Source of the DNA: an uncultured Planctomycetia bacterium
Lineage (GTDB): Bacteria; Planctomycetota; UBA1135; GCA-002686595
Assembly: GCA_937952135.1 (NCBI GenBank)
Contig: CALFYL010000387.1
Span: 1-51,082 of the forward strand
Direction: 5' to 3'
Length of the DNA: 51,082 bases
The stretch's first letter is position 1; each line of letters begins with the position of its first letter. This document shows, one piece after another, positions 34,198-42,489 of the stretch. The notes beneath the pieces were generated by a model, which was not told where the DNA came from, did not search any database, and was given only the letters and a program-made list of their open reading frames with translations. The position numbers were made by a program, and so were the translations under genes.

Positions 34198-34203
34198 GAC
34201 AAT
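34198..34203 (+). promoter_or_regulatory. Candidate -10 element for the ferredoxin gene
   Basis: GACAAT in the context TGTGGACAATCCC lies 28 nt before the ATG. A TTTACC about 16 nt upstream could serve as -35. The transcript would carry a short leader containing the AAAGGA ribosome-binding site at 34216-34221. Confidence 0.35.
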
Positions 34204-34231
34204 CCCGCGCCTTCGAAAGGACTCTTCATCC

Positions 34232-34570
34232 ATGACCTACGTCGTTGCCGAACCCTGCGTCAAGTGCAAGTACACCGACTGTGTGGATGTCTGCCCGGTG
34301 GACTGCTTCTACGAGGGTGAGAACTTCCTCGCCATCAACCCTGACGAGTGCATCGACTGCGGCGCGTGCGTGCCCGAGTGCCCGACGGAGGCGATCTTCA
34401 GCGAAGACGACCTGCCGGAGAAGTGGGCCGAGTACAAGGAGCTGAACGCGCGCCTCGCGGGCAGTTGGCCGGGCATCACCTCCAAGAAGGACCCGCTGGA
34501 CGACGCCGACGAATGGAAGTCGGTGGAAGCCAAGCGCGAGCACCTGTCCGAGAAGCCGTTCTCGGGATGA
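34232..34570 (+). CDS. fdxA: 7Fe ferredoxin (3Fe-4S / 4Fe-4S)
   Basis: A 112-residue ferredoxin of the Azotobacter FdI/FdxA type. The first motif holds Cys9, Cys12, Cys17, Cys21 and Cys25 in CVKCKYTDCVDVCPVDC. The second holds Cys40, Cys43, Cys46 and Cys50 in CIDCGACVPEC. In the family, Cys9, Cys17 and Cys50 bind the 3Fe-4S cluster, and Cys21, Cys40, Cys43 and Cys46 bind the 4Fe-4S cluster; the full set is present. The C-terminal 60 residues (KWAEYKELNARLAGSWPGI) are also typical. A clear ribosome-binding site AAAGGA sits 10 nt before the ATG, one of the few in this window. It is monocistronic, with a hairpin on either side. It acts as a soluble low-potential electron carrier; the partner enzyme is not encoded nearby. 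Confidence 0.93.
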   Translation: MTYVVAEPCVKCKYTDCVDVCPVDCFYEGENFLAINPDECIDCGACVPECPTEAIFSEDDLPEKWAEYKELNARLAGSWPGITSKKDPLDDADEWKSVEAKREHLSEKPFSG

Positions 34571-34580
34571 GTTGACGGCG

Positions 34581-34609
34581 CGGGGCCCCGCAGCCGAGCC
34601 GCGGCCCCG
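34581..34609 (+). terminator. Hairpin after the ferredoxin gene
   Basis: Stem CGGGGCC (34581-34587) / GGCCCCG (34603-34609) begins 10 nt after the stop codon. There is no T-run, but the position is typical of a terminator. Confidence 0.5.
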
Positions 34610-34666
34610 ATCCGTGCCCGATCCGCATCCGGCCCGCAGGGCTCGGGCGCGCCGAGCGAACCCTAG

Positions 34667-34704
34667 CACCGGTCCCAGAGCGAATTCGTCGCTCGGGGCC
34701 GGTG
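34667..34704 (+). terminator. Long stem-loop followed by a T-rich stretch
   Basis: The arms 34667-34683 and 34689-34704 pair in 16 bp with one G-T pair and one bulged A (34777 is not involved; the bulge is at 34677), closing on a 5-nt ATTCG loop. TTCTGTTTCG follows. It is the best intrinsic-terminator-like structure in the window. Confidence 0.6.
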
Positions 34705-34903
34705 GTTCTGTTTCGAGGGCGCCTCCGGGGGGGCGCGCGGATCGGCCGGCGCCGTCGAGCAAGTCGAGCTGGGCGCCGTGGCGCGGTTGGAACCTGACGC
34801 GTACGGTGGACGTCGTAGCCTTGAGCGGCCCGCGGAACGGGCTCGCGCGCGTCCCCGCGGCTGCATCGAGCCGCTCCGGTCCCACGAGAACAGGATCCTG
34901 CCC

Positions 34904-37249
34904 ATGACCCCCTTCGCCTCCCGCGCCGGCCTCGCCGTCGCCCTCGCCGCGCTCTGGTGCGCCCCCGCCGTGGCCCAAGACACGCCGCCGTCGCAAATCG
35001 TCGACGTGTCCTACGACACCGGACCGGTGCAGAACGACGGACCCGCGCTGGCGGTCGTCGCGTCGTTCCCCGTGAGCGCTCCCGGCGCGGAGTGGCTGCG
35101 GCTGCACTTCTCGGAGGTGACGCTCGCGGGCGACGCGCTCGCCGGCACGGGTTCGATCCTGCGCATCACGTCGCTGTACGACGGCGCGGAGCAGACCCAG
35201 AACTCGATCCACGCGCAGCAGTGGAAGAACACGAGCGCGTACTTCAACGGCGAGTCGGTGCTCGTCGAAGTGCTCGCGCACCCGGGCACGGGTGAGAACC
35301 GCATCGTGCTCTCGCACGTGGTCTCGAGCCTGTCGGGCGCGCCCGAATCGATCTGCGGCCCCACCGACGACCGCGTGCTGTCGAGCGACCCGCGCGCGGG
35401 CCGCCTGCTGCCCGTGGGCTGCACGGGTTGGCTGATCGACGACTGCAATTCCTGCGCGCTCACCGCGGGCCACTGCTCGACCTCGCCGGGCAGCCTCGAC
35501 GTGCTGCAATTCAACGTGCCGCTCTCCACGGGCTCCGGCACGATCCAGCACCCGCCGCCGCAGGACCAATACTCGGTCGACGACAGCTCGACGCAGTCGA
35601 ACGGCGGCCAAGGGGTCGGCAACGACTACGCCTACTTCGGGTGCTTCCCGAACGCGAGCACCGGACTCACTCCGTTCCAAGCTCAGGGCGCGCGCTACAC
35701 GCTCACGACGCCGCCGTCGTTCAACAACCAGCACGACATCCGCATCACCGGCTACGGCACGCGCAGCTCGCCCGCGACCTGGAACCAGGTGCAGGAGACG
35801 CACGCAGGCCCGTGGGTCACGTTCAACTCGACGACGCTGCAGTACGCGACCGACACGACGGGCGGCAACTCGGGTTCGCCGGTGATCCACGAGCCGAGCG
35901 GCAACGCGATCGGCATCCACACGCACGGCGGCTGCAGCAGCAGCGGCGGACAGAACAGCGGCACGGGCGCCAACCACGCGGGCCTGCAGGCGTTCCTCGG
36001 CGATCCGCGCGGCGTGTGCGCGGGCGGATTGACCGTGATCGGCGGCGCGCCGACCGCGCTCTCGACCCTCGCTCCGACGCCGGTCACCGTGCAGGTGAAC
36101 GGGCCGTTCGTGCCGGGGACGGCGATGCTGCACTACTCCTATGACGGCGGCTTGTTCAATGCGATCGGGCTGACCCCTGCGGGCGGGAACATGTTCAGCG
36201 GCGCGCTGCCGGCGCCGCCCTGCGACGCGGCGCCGCGCTTCTACTTCAGCGTGCAGAACGCGTCGTGCGGAGTCGTCACGTCGCCGCTCGGCGCCCCGGC
36301 GACCTTCTACTCGGCCACGGTGACCGCGTTCGAAGTCACGCTGCGCAGCGAGAACTTCGAATCGAACAGCGGCTGGACGACCTCGATCAGCGGCGCGACC
36401 TCGGGTGCGTGGCAGCGCGGCGTTCCGGTCAACGACGGCGGCTGGGCCTACGATCCGGCGGCGGACTTCGACGGCTCCGGCCAGTGCTGGCTCACCGAGA
36501 ACGCGCCGGGCAACACCGACGTCGACAACGGCTCGGTCACGCTGATCTCACCGGCGCTCGACCTCGAGGGCGGCGCGGTGAAGCTGCGCTACGCGTACTA
36601 CCTCTACCTGACGGGGGCCGACGGCCTCGACGGGCTGCGCGTGGAGATGTCGTCGAACGGACTTGGCGGTCCGTGGGCGACGGTCGCGAACCACCTCACC
36701 AACGGCTCGAACAGTTGGCGCACGCAGGAGATCGACAGCGCGACGATCGCGGCGGCGGGCCTGAGCTTCACCGCGGACATGCGCGTGCGCTTCACGGCGA
36801 CCGACGCGAGCCCCGGCGCCATCGTCGAGGCGGGCGTCGACGCCTTCGAGATCGTGCGCTCGAGCTGCTCGCAGTTCGAGAACTACTGCACCAGCGGGGC
36901 GAGCGGCTCCGTGATCAGCGCGACCGGCTCGGCGAGCTTCGCGGCCAACGACCTGGCGCTGCACGCGAGCAACGTCCCGAGCAACAAGAGCGGCCTGTTC
37001 TTCTACGCGACGGCGAAGCAGAACACGCCCTTCGGGCTCGGCACGCGCTGCGTCGCTTCGCCGGCGAGCCGCCTGCCGATCACGACCAGCGGCGTCGGCA
37101 CGACGCTCGACATCGCGGTCGACTACAACACGCTGCCGGCCTCGGGTCCGATCCAGGCGGGCGACGTGTGGTACTTCCAGTGCTGGTTCCGCGCGGGGGG
37201 CGGCCAATCCGACCTGACGGACGGCCTGCAGATCATCTTCGCGCCCTGA
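34904..37249 (+). CDS. Secreted trypsin-like serine protease with planctomycete-type C-terminal domain
   Basis: A 781-residue exoprotein. The signal peptide is at 1-24 (LAVALAALWCAPAVAQ). A trypsin-like protease domain spans about 150-370: His190 in TAGHC, Asp241 in GNDYAYFG and Ser323 in GGNSGSPV complete the triad, and Cys-rich surroundings suggest disulfides. Residues about 380-460 look like a beta-sandwich. About 475-655 resembles a jelly-roll or MAM-like adhesion module (ENFESNSGWTTSISGATSG, then DVDNGSVTLISPALDLEGG). The last 115 residues begin ENYCTSGASGSVISATGS and end GLQIIFAP; I recall this tail recurring on many planctomycete exoproteins, but its role in sorting is unproven. The ATG at 34904 is chosen for the signal peptide. 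Probably an extracellular endopeptidase with adhesion modules. Confidence 0.84.
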   Translation: MTPFASRAGLAVALAALWCAPAVAQDTPPSQIVDVSYDTGPVQNDGPALAVVASFPVSAPGAEWLRLHFSEVTLAGDALAGTGSILRITSLYDGAEQTQNSIHAQQWKNTSAYFNGESVLVEVLAHPGTGENRIVLSHVVSSLSGAPESICGPTDDRVLSSDPRAGRLLPVGCTGWLIDDCNSCALTAGHCSTSPGSLDVLQFNVPLSTGSGTIQHPPPQDQYSVDDSSTQSNGGQGVGNDYAYFGCFPNASTGLTPFQAQGARYTLTTPPSFNNQHDIRITGYGTRSSPATWNQVQETHAGPWVTFNSTTLQYATDTTGGNSGSPVIHEPSGNAIGIHTHGGCSSSGGQNSGTGANHAGLQAFLGDPRGVCAGGLTVIGGAPTALSTLAPTPVTVQVNGPFVPGTAMLHYSYDGGLFNAIGLTPAGGNMFSGALPAPPCDAAPRFYFSVQNASCGVVTSPLGAPATFYSATVTAFEVTLRSENFESNSGWTTSISGATSGAWQRGVPVNDGGWAYDPAADFDGSGQCWLTENAPGNTDVDNGSVTLISPALDLEGGAVKLRYAYYLYLTGADGLDGLRVEMSSNGLGGPWATVANHLTNGSNSWRTQEIDSATIAAAGLSFTADMRVRFTATDASPGAIVEAGVDAFEIVRSSCSQFENYCTSGASGSVISATGSASFAANDLALHASNVPSNKSGLFFYATAKQNTPFGLGTRCVASPASRLPITTSGVGTTLDIAVDYNTLPASGPIQAGDVWYFQCWFRAGGGQSDLTDGLQIIFAP

Positions 37250-37261
37250 TCGCAACCACCG

Positions 37262-37294
37262 GCGTGGGGAGCGGCGTGCGCGCGCTCCCCACGC
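37262..37294 (+). terminator. Hairpin terminator after the exoprotease gene
   Basis: Perfect 11-bp stem GCGTGGGGAGC / GCTCCCCACGC with an 11-nt loop, 12 nt after the stop codon. A pyrimidine-rich stretch follows. Confidence 0.65.
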
Positions 37295-37324
37295 TCGCAT
37301 CTCCTCTCCGTCCCGCGCGGCGCC

Positions 37325-37330
37325 TACAAT
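37325..37330 (+). promoter_or_regulatory. Candidate -10 element for a leaderless transcript
   Basis: TACAAT, one substitution from TATAAT, is followed by 7 nt and the ATG at 37338. This is the clearest start-proximal -10 in the window. Confidence 0.4.
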
Positions 37331-37337
37331 CGCCGGG

Positions 37338-37700
37338 ATGGACATGGACCCTGAGATCGCCGAGTTCTTCGGAGAGGTGCTGCGCCGCATCGAGCAGCAC
37401 CCGCGTTACGCCATCCTGCTCCGCAACGCCGTGGCCGCGCAGGAGACGCTGATCCTCAACTACCACAACCACGCGCCGGGCGAGCCCTACTGCGTGGCGC
37501 TGGGGGTGTACGACGCGTCGATCGCCGCGCTCGGGATCCAAGGCGAGTTTCGCGAGCTCGCGCACATCAAGGGCATCGCGCCCGTCGAGGAAGCCTGCGA
37601 GCCGCTGATGAGCGTGTTCGCGTCGCTGCTCGTGGAACGCTTCCAGTTGCGCCACCGGCCGCAGATCTACTTGAACGGCGCGCCGTTCCAAGCCGCCTGA
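37338..37700 (+). CDS. Small protein of unknown function
   Basis: A 120-residue soluble protein with no signal peptide or membrane helix. It reads as helix-rich at the start (EIAEFFGEVLRRIEQH), followed by a strand-rich middle (PYCVALGVYDASIAALGI) and a helical end (MSVFASLLVERFQLRH). No family is recognised. The ATG at 37338 is supported by a TACAAT hexamer 7 nt upstream. It is 20 nt before a methyltransferase gene on the same strand, so the two are likely cotranscribed, and the barrel candidate overlaps the methyltransferase in turn. A terminator hairpin isolates it from the exoprotease gene. The coding call rests on normal codon use and conserved-looking composition; the function is open. 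Confidence 0.65.
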   Translation: MDMDPEIAEFFGEVLRRIEQHPRYAILLRNAVAAQETLILNYHNHAPGEPYCVALGVYDASIAALGIQGEFRELAHIKGIAPVEEACEPLMSVFASLLVERFQLRHRPQIYLNGAPFQAA

Positions 37701-37720
37701 GCCGCGAGCCGTTTCGCACC

Positions 37721-38542
37721 ATGGGCAAGTTCGCCGCACTCGACTGGTACGACACGCCGCTGTACTACGACATCGTCTTCTCGGGCGACGACCGCACCGA
37801 AGGCGAGTTCCTCAGCGCCCTGGTCGAGCGCTACGGCCCGCCGCGCCGCGGCCGCCGACGCTCGCTCGAACCGGCGTGCGGCTCGGGGCGCATGCTGCTC
37901 GAGCTCGCGCGCCGCGGTTTCGACGTCGCGGGCTTCGACCTCAGCCCGCAGATGCTCGCCTTCGCGCGCGACCGGCTGCGCAGAGCCGGCGTGCGCGGGA
38001 AGCTCTTCGAAGCACGCCTCGAGGACTTCGAGGCGCCGGGGACCTTCGACCTCGCGCACTGCATGGTCAACACGTTCAAGTACTTGCTCGACGAGGAGTC
38101 GGTTCAAGCGCACTTTCGACACGTCGCGCGCGCGCTCACGCCGGGCGGGCTGTACGTGATCGGCCTGCACCTCACGCAGTACGAGGACCGCCGCTGCAAC
38201 CACGAGCGCTGGCGGCAGGCGCGCGGCGCGGTCGAGGTCACCTGCAACATCCGCGGCTGGCCGCCCGAGCGGCGCGAGCGGCTGGAACGAGTGCGCTCGC
38301 GGCTCGCGGTGGTGGACAAGGGCGTGGTGCGTCGCACCGAGACCGAGTGGCGCTTCCGCACGTACGATTGGAAGCAGTTGAAGAGCTCCCTCGCGCGCGC
38401 GCAGAGCTTCGAGCACATCGCGACCTTCGACTTCACCTACGACCTCGGCGCGCCGCGCGAGATGCCCGACGACCACCTCGACGCGGTCGTCGTGCTGCGC
38501 AAGCGCGGCGGCGCGCTGCGAACTTCGCGGAGCGACACGTGA
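37721..38542 (+). CDS. Class I SAM-dependent methyltransferase
   Basis: A 273-residue Rossmann-fold methyltransferase. Motif I is LEPACGSGRMLLELARRG (about 49-66), with the glycines that bind S-adenosylmethionine. The acidic residue of motif II is in VAGFDLSPQML. Motif post-I/IV is FDLAHCMVNTFKYL, and ALTPGGLYVIGLHL is the usual strand after motif IV. The N-terminus (LDWYDTPLYYDIVF) is the common opening of methyltransferase domain 25-type proteins. The substrate is unknown. It follows the small unknown gene by 20 nt. Its TGA stop lies inside the GTG start of the next gene (GTGA), so it is translationally coupled to an outer-membrane barrel candidate. The class is certain, the pathway not inferable. 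Confidence 0.85.
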   Translation: MGKFAALDWYDTPLYYDIVFSGDDRTEGEFLSALVERYGPPRRGRRRSLEPACGSGRMLLELARRGFDVAGFDLSPQMLAFARDRLRRAGVRGKLFEARLEDFEAPGTFDLAHCMVNTFKYLLDEESVQAHFRHVARALTPGGLYVIGLHLTQYEDRRCNHERWRQARGAVEVTCNIRGWPPERRERLERVRSRLAVVDKGVVRRTETEWRFRTYDWKQLKSSLARAQSFEHIATFDFTYDLGAPREMPDDHLDAVVVLRKRGGALRTSRSDT

Positions 38543-39150
38543 AACGCTGCGGCGTGCGCTCGCTCGAAGCCGAAGACCGCAAGGCGGGCCCTTCGGCCAC
38601 CGCGATCGCGCTCGTGAGCGCCGCCTCGATCGCGGGCGCGCTCGCGAGCTGCACCGCCGTCGACCCGTTGAAGCACTCGCCCGAGTGGATCGAAGTCTCC
38701 GCCGGAGTCAGCATCGTCGAACGCCGCGTTCCCGAGGAGCTCGACGACGCCTTCGGATGGCGCCTCGGCGGCGGTTACGACTTCAACGCCGACCGCCTGC
38801 GCGTGAGCTGGGAAGTCGACGCGCAGTGGGGCTCGCACGACGTCGAGACGAGTTCGGTCGCCGACGCGCGCATCTCGGCCTGGACCCTCGGAACCGGTCT
38901 GCGACTGACCGCGGATCTCGATCCGCTGCCGCTCGCGATCTACGGCCGCGGCGGCGTCGCGTGGCGCCAGGAGAATGCCTCGGACGACCTCGTCGAGGAG
39001 AACGACGGCACGGGCTCGTACTTCGGTTGCGGCCTCGAGTGGCGCTATTCCCTGTCGGGCTCGCTCGGGCCGTCCGTGGTCTGGTACCGCGACGACGACG
39101 GCGAATTGCGAACCCGTTATGCGGCGATCACGACGCGTTTCAGCTTCTGA
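38539..39150 (+). CDS. Putative outer-membrane beta-barrel protein
   Basis: A 203-residue protein with a GTG start overlapping the methyltransferase stop. A hydrophobic N-terminal stretch (IALVSAASIAGALASC) ends in a lipobox-like Cys. The rest alternates polar and hydrophobic residues as amphipathic strands with short turns: FGWRLGGGYDFNADRLRVSW, SAWTLGTGLRLTADLD, LAIYGRGGVAWRQE, GSYFGCGLEWRYSL and RTRYAAITTRFSF. The C-terminal Phe and strand pattern are classic for outer-membrane insertion by the BAM complex. About eight strands would give a small barrel of the OmpA/OmpW size. A lipobox on a barrel is unusual; the signal may instead be cleaved by signal peptidase I. The function is unknown. 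Confidence 0.62.
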   Translation: MKRCGVRSLEAEDRKAGPSATAIALVSAASIAGALASCTAVDPLKHSPEWIEVSAGVSIVERRVPEELDDAFGWRLGGGYDFNADRLRVSWEVDAQWGSHDVETSSVADARISAWTLGTGLRLTADLDPLPLAIYGRGGVAWRQENASDDLVEENDGTGSYFGCGLEWRYSLSGSLGPSVVWYRDDDGELRTRYAAITTRFSF

Positions 39151-39247
39151 GCGCGTTCCCGAGCGACGTCGCGGGCGGAGCGCCCCGTTTCGCAAGAGTT
39201 GAGGCAACGCAGGCGCGCCACGCTGTCGCTCACCGCGCTCGATCCGC

Positions 39248-39253
39248 TACGAT
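39248..39253 (+). promoter_or_regulatory. Candidate -10 element for the thioredoxin-like gene
   Basis: TACGAT in GCTACGATTCGAG lies 140 nt before the ATG at 39394, implying a long leader. The leader contains a small inverted repeat (GGAGA / TCTCC). No Shine-Dalgarno site is evident at the start. Confidence 0.28.
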
Positions 39254-39393
39254 TCGAGCGGCTGGAGCCAGCGGAGAGCCCGTTCTCCAGATGCGTGCAC
39301 CGAACACCGATTCCGCGGCGGCCCTAACCGCCCGATCCGTGACACGCCTGGCGCTGTAACCCGCGCGCCTCCGAAAGCATCCAACCGAACCTC

Positions 39394-40455
39394 ATGCGAA
39401 CCACGCTCATCGCCGCCCTCGTCACCCTCACCGGTGTTTCCGTCGCCGCCGCCTGGACCGCTTCGGCGCCCGCAGCGACGTCCCCTTCGATTTCGCGCAC
39501 CGTCGGCGAAGGCTGGCTCGGCGACTTCGACGCCGCCGTCGCCCAGGCAAAGGCCGAGAAGAAGGACCTGTTCGTCGACTTCACCGGATCGGACTGGTGC
39601 GGCTGGTGCATCAAGTTGAACGAAGAGGTCTTCAGCCACGAAGAGTTCCTCACCGCGGTGAAGAAGGACTTCGTGCTCGTGGCGCTCGACTATCCGCGCT
39701 CGCCGGAAGCCAAGGCCAAGGTGCCGAATCCCGAGCGCAACAAGGCGCTCAGCGAGAAGTACCAGATCAGCGGCTTCCCGACGATCCTGCTGATGACGCC
39801 GGACGGCGACGTGTTCGGCAAGACCGGCTACCGGCCGGGCGGCCCGACGCCGTACGTCGAGCACGTCAAGGAAATGATCACCAAGGGCAAGGCCGAGATC
39901 GCGGAAGTCGCGAAGCTCGTGAGCGCTTGGACGACGGCCACCGGCGACGCCAAGACGGCGGCCTGGGACCAGCTCGCCGAGTCCGCCGAGAAGCTCGACC
40001 CCGAGAGCGTGAGCGCCGCGAAGTTCGTCGAGCCGCTGCGCTCGGCGTTCAAGGACGACGCCGACAACGGCAAGGGGCGCAAGCTGCGCGCCACGAAGTT
40101 GCTGCTGCGCTTCGGCAACTCGGACAGCGAACTGCTCGCCGCGGCCGTCGAGCTCGATCCGAAGAACGACCTCGGCACGCACGAGCTCGCGCTGGTGGCG
40201 ATGTTCAAGGACCAGTCGCAGTTCGAAGACCCCGAACTGGTCAAGGCGCTGATCGAGAAGCTCGAGAAGTTCGACACGCTCGGCAAGATCCACGACAAGG
40301 AAGCCGTGGTCGTGCCGTTCGCGCTGGGCGCGTTCCTCTCCCGCGACGTCCTCAGCGACATCGAGCGCGCGAAGAAGCACGCCAAGCGCGCGAAGGAGAT
40401 CGGCTCGGCCAACCAGCGTCTGCTCGGCGCCATGGACGAAATCCTCGGCGCCTGA
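39394..40455 (+). CDS. Exported thioredoxin-fold protein with WCGWC motif
   Basis: A 353-residue protein. The signal peptide covers about 1-20 (LIAALVTLTGVSVAAAW). Residues about 35-155 form a thioredoxin domain: DLFVDFTGSDWCGWCIKL, with the redox pair Cys69 and Cys72, and a cis-proline in SGFPTILLM. An inserted stretch with a run of charged residues (SPEAKAKVPNPERNK) is typical of the exported thioredoxin group annotated as thioredoxin family in Planctomycetota. The C-terminal 200 residues are helical and repetitive, with no named domain. It is monocistronic, with a possible promoter 140 nt upstream and a long hairpin downstream. It probably reduces or isomerises disulfides in the envelope, where many Cys-containing exoproteins of this window act. 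Confidence 0.85.
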   Translation: MRTTLIAALVTLTGVSVAAAWTASAPAATSPSISRTVGEGWLGDFDAAVAQAKAEKKDLFVDFTGSDWCGWCIKLNEEVFSHEEFLTAVKKDFVLVALDYPRSPEAKAKVPNPERNKALSEKYQISGFPTILLMTPDGDVFGKTGYRPGGPTPYVEHVKEMITKGKAEIAEVAKLVSAWTTATGDAKTAAWDQLAESAEKLDPESVSAAKFVEPLRSAFKDDADNGKGRKLRATKLLLRFGNSDSELLAAAVELDPKNDLGTHELALVAMFKDQSQFEDPELVKALIEKLEKFDTLGKIHDKEAVVVPFALGAFLSRDVLSDIERAKKHAKRAKEIGSANQRLLGAMDEILGA

Positions 40456-40474
40456 GCCGGCGGAGCCCGTAAAC

Positions 40475-40518
40475 CGCGCGCGCCGCCGTCCTCCGCGAGG
40501 GGGACGGCGGCGCGCGCG
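40475..40518 (+). terminator. Long perfect hairpin after the thioredoxin-like gene
   Basis: A perfect 17-bp stem (40475-40491 with 40502-40518) closes a 10-nt loop, 20 nt after the stop codon. The arms are almost pure GC. It is followed by TTCC rather than a T-run. Confidence 0.62.
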
Positions 40519-40576
40519 CGTTCCGCCCCTCGCGCGCCCGGCGCGGCCTCGTCTCGCCCGCGCACACGCCCCTCGC

Positions 40577-40582
40577 TACAGT
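40577..40582 (+). promoter_or_regulatory. Candidate -10 element for glnS
   Basis: TACAGT in CGCTACAGTCAC lies 45 nt before the ATG at 40628, giving a short leader. No clear -35 is seen. Confidence 0.3.
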
Positions 40583-40627
40583 CACAGCTTCGAAACTCCA
40601 CGCTTGCCGAGCCCGATCGACACCGCC

Positions 40628-42361
<1,734 letters not shown>

Positions 42362-42489
42362 GCGCGGGCTCTCGCCGCGTCCGCGGCGGCGGCCTCGCGG
42401 AGAGGGTCATGCCTGCACCTGCGGCGAGGGCCGGGTGGCGCGATCGCTCAAGGGGGCCGCGGCGCGCGCCGATCCAGAGCGAGACGGCG

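Larger units (their letters stand above)
34571..34903. other. 333-nt intergenic region with two hairpins
   Basis: The longest gap in the window, between the ferredoxin and exoprotease genes. It holds two hairpins (34581-34609 and 34667-34704), listed separately. I see no convincing small gene, tRNA or -10 element in the 200 nt before the exoprotease start; the sequence is very GC-rich. Confidence 0.6.

Noticed and set aside
38158..39393. Riboswitch or structured leader in the 243-nt gap before the thioredoxin-like gene (39151-39393)
   Set aside because: Only a 5-bp inverted repeat and a possible -10 are visible; no known riboswitch core is recognisable.
42362..42489. Terminator hairpin after glnS
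   Set aside because: CTCTC and GAGAG arms with a GC-rich interior can pair, but the best fold is imperfect and no T-run follows, so I do not list it as a feature.
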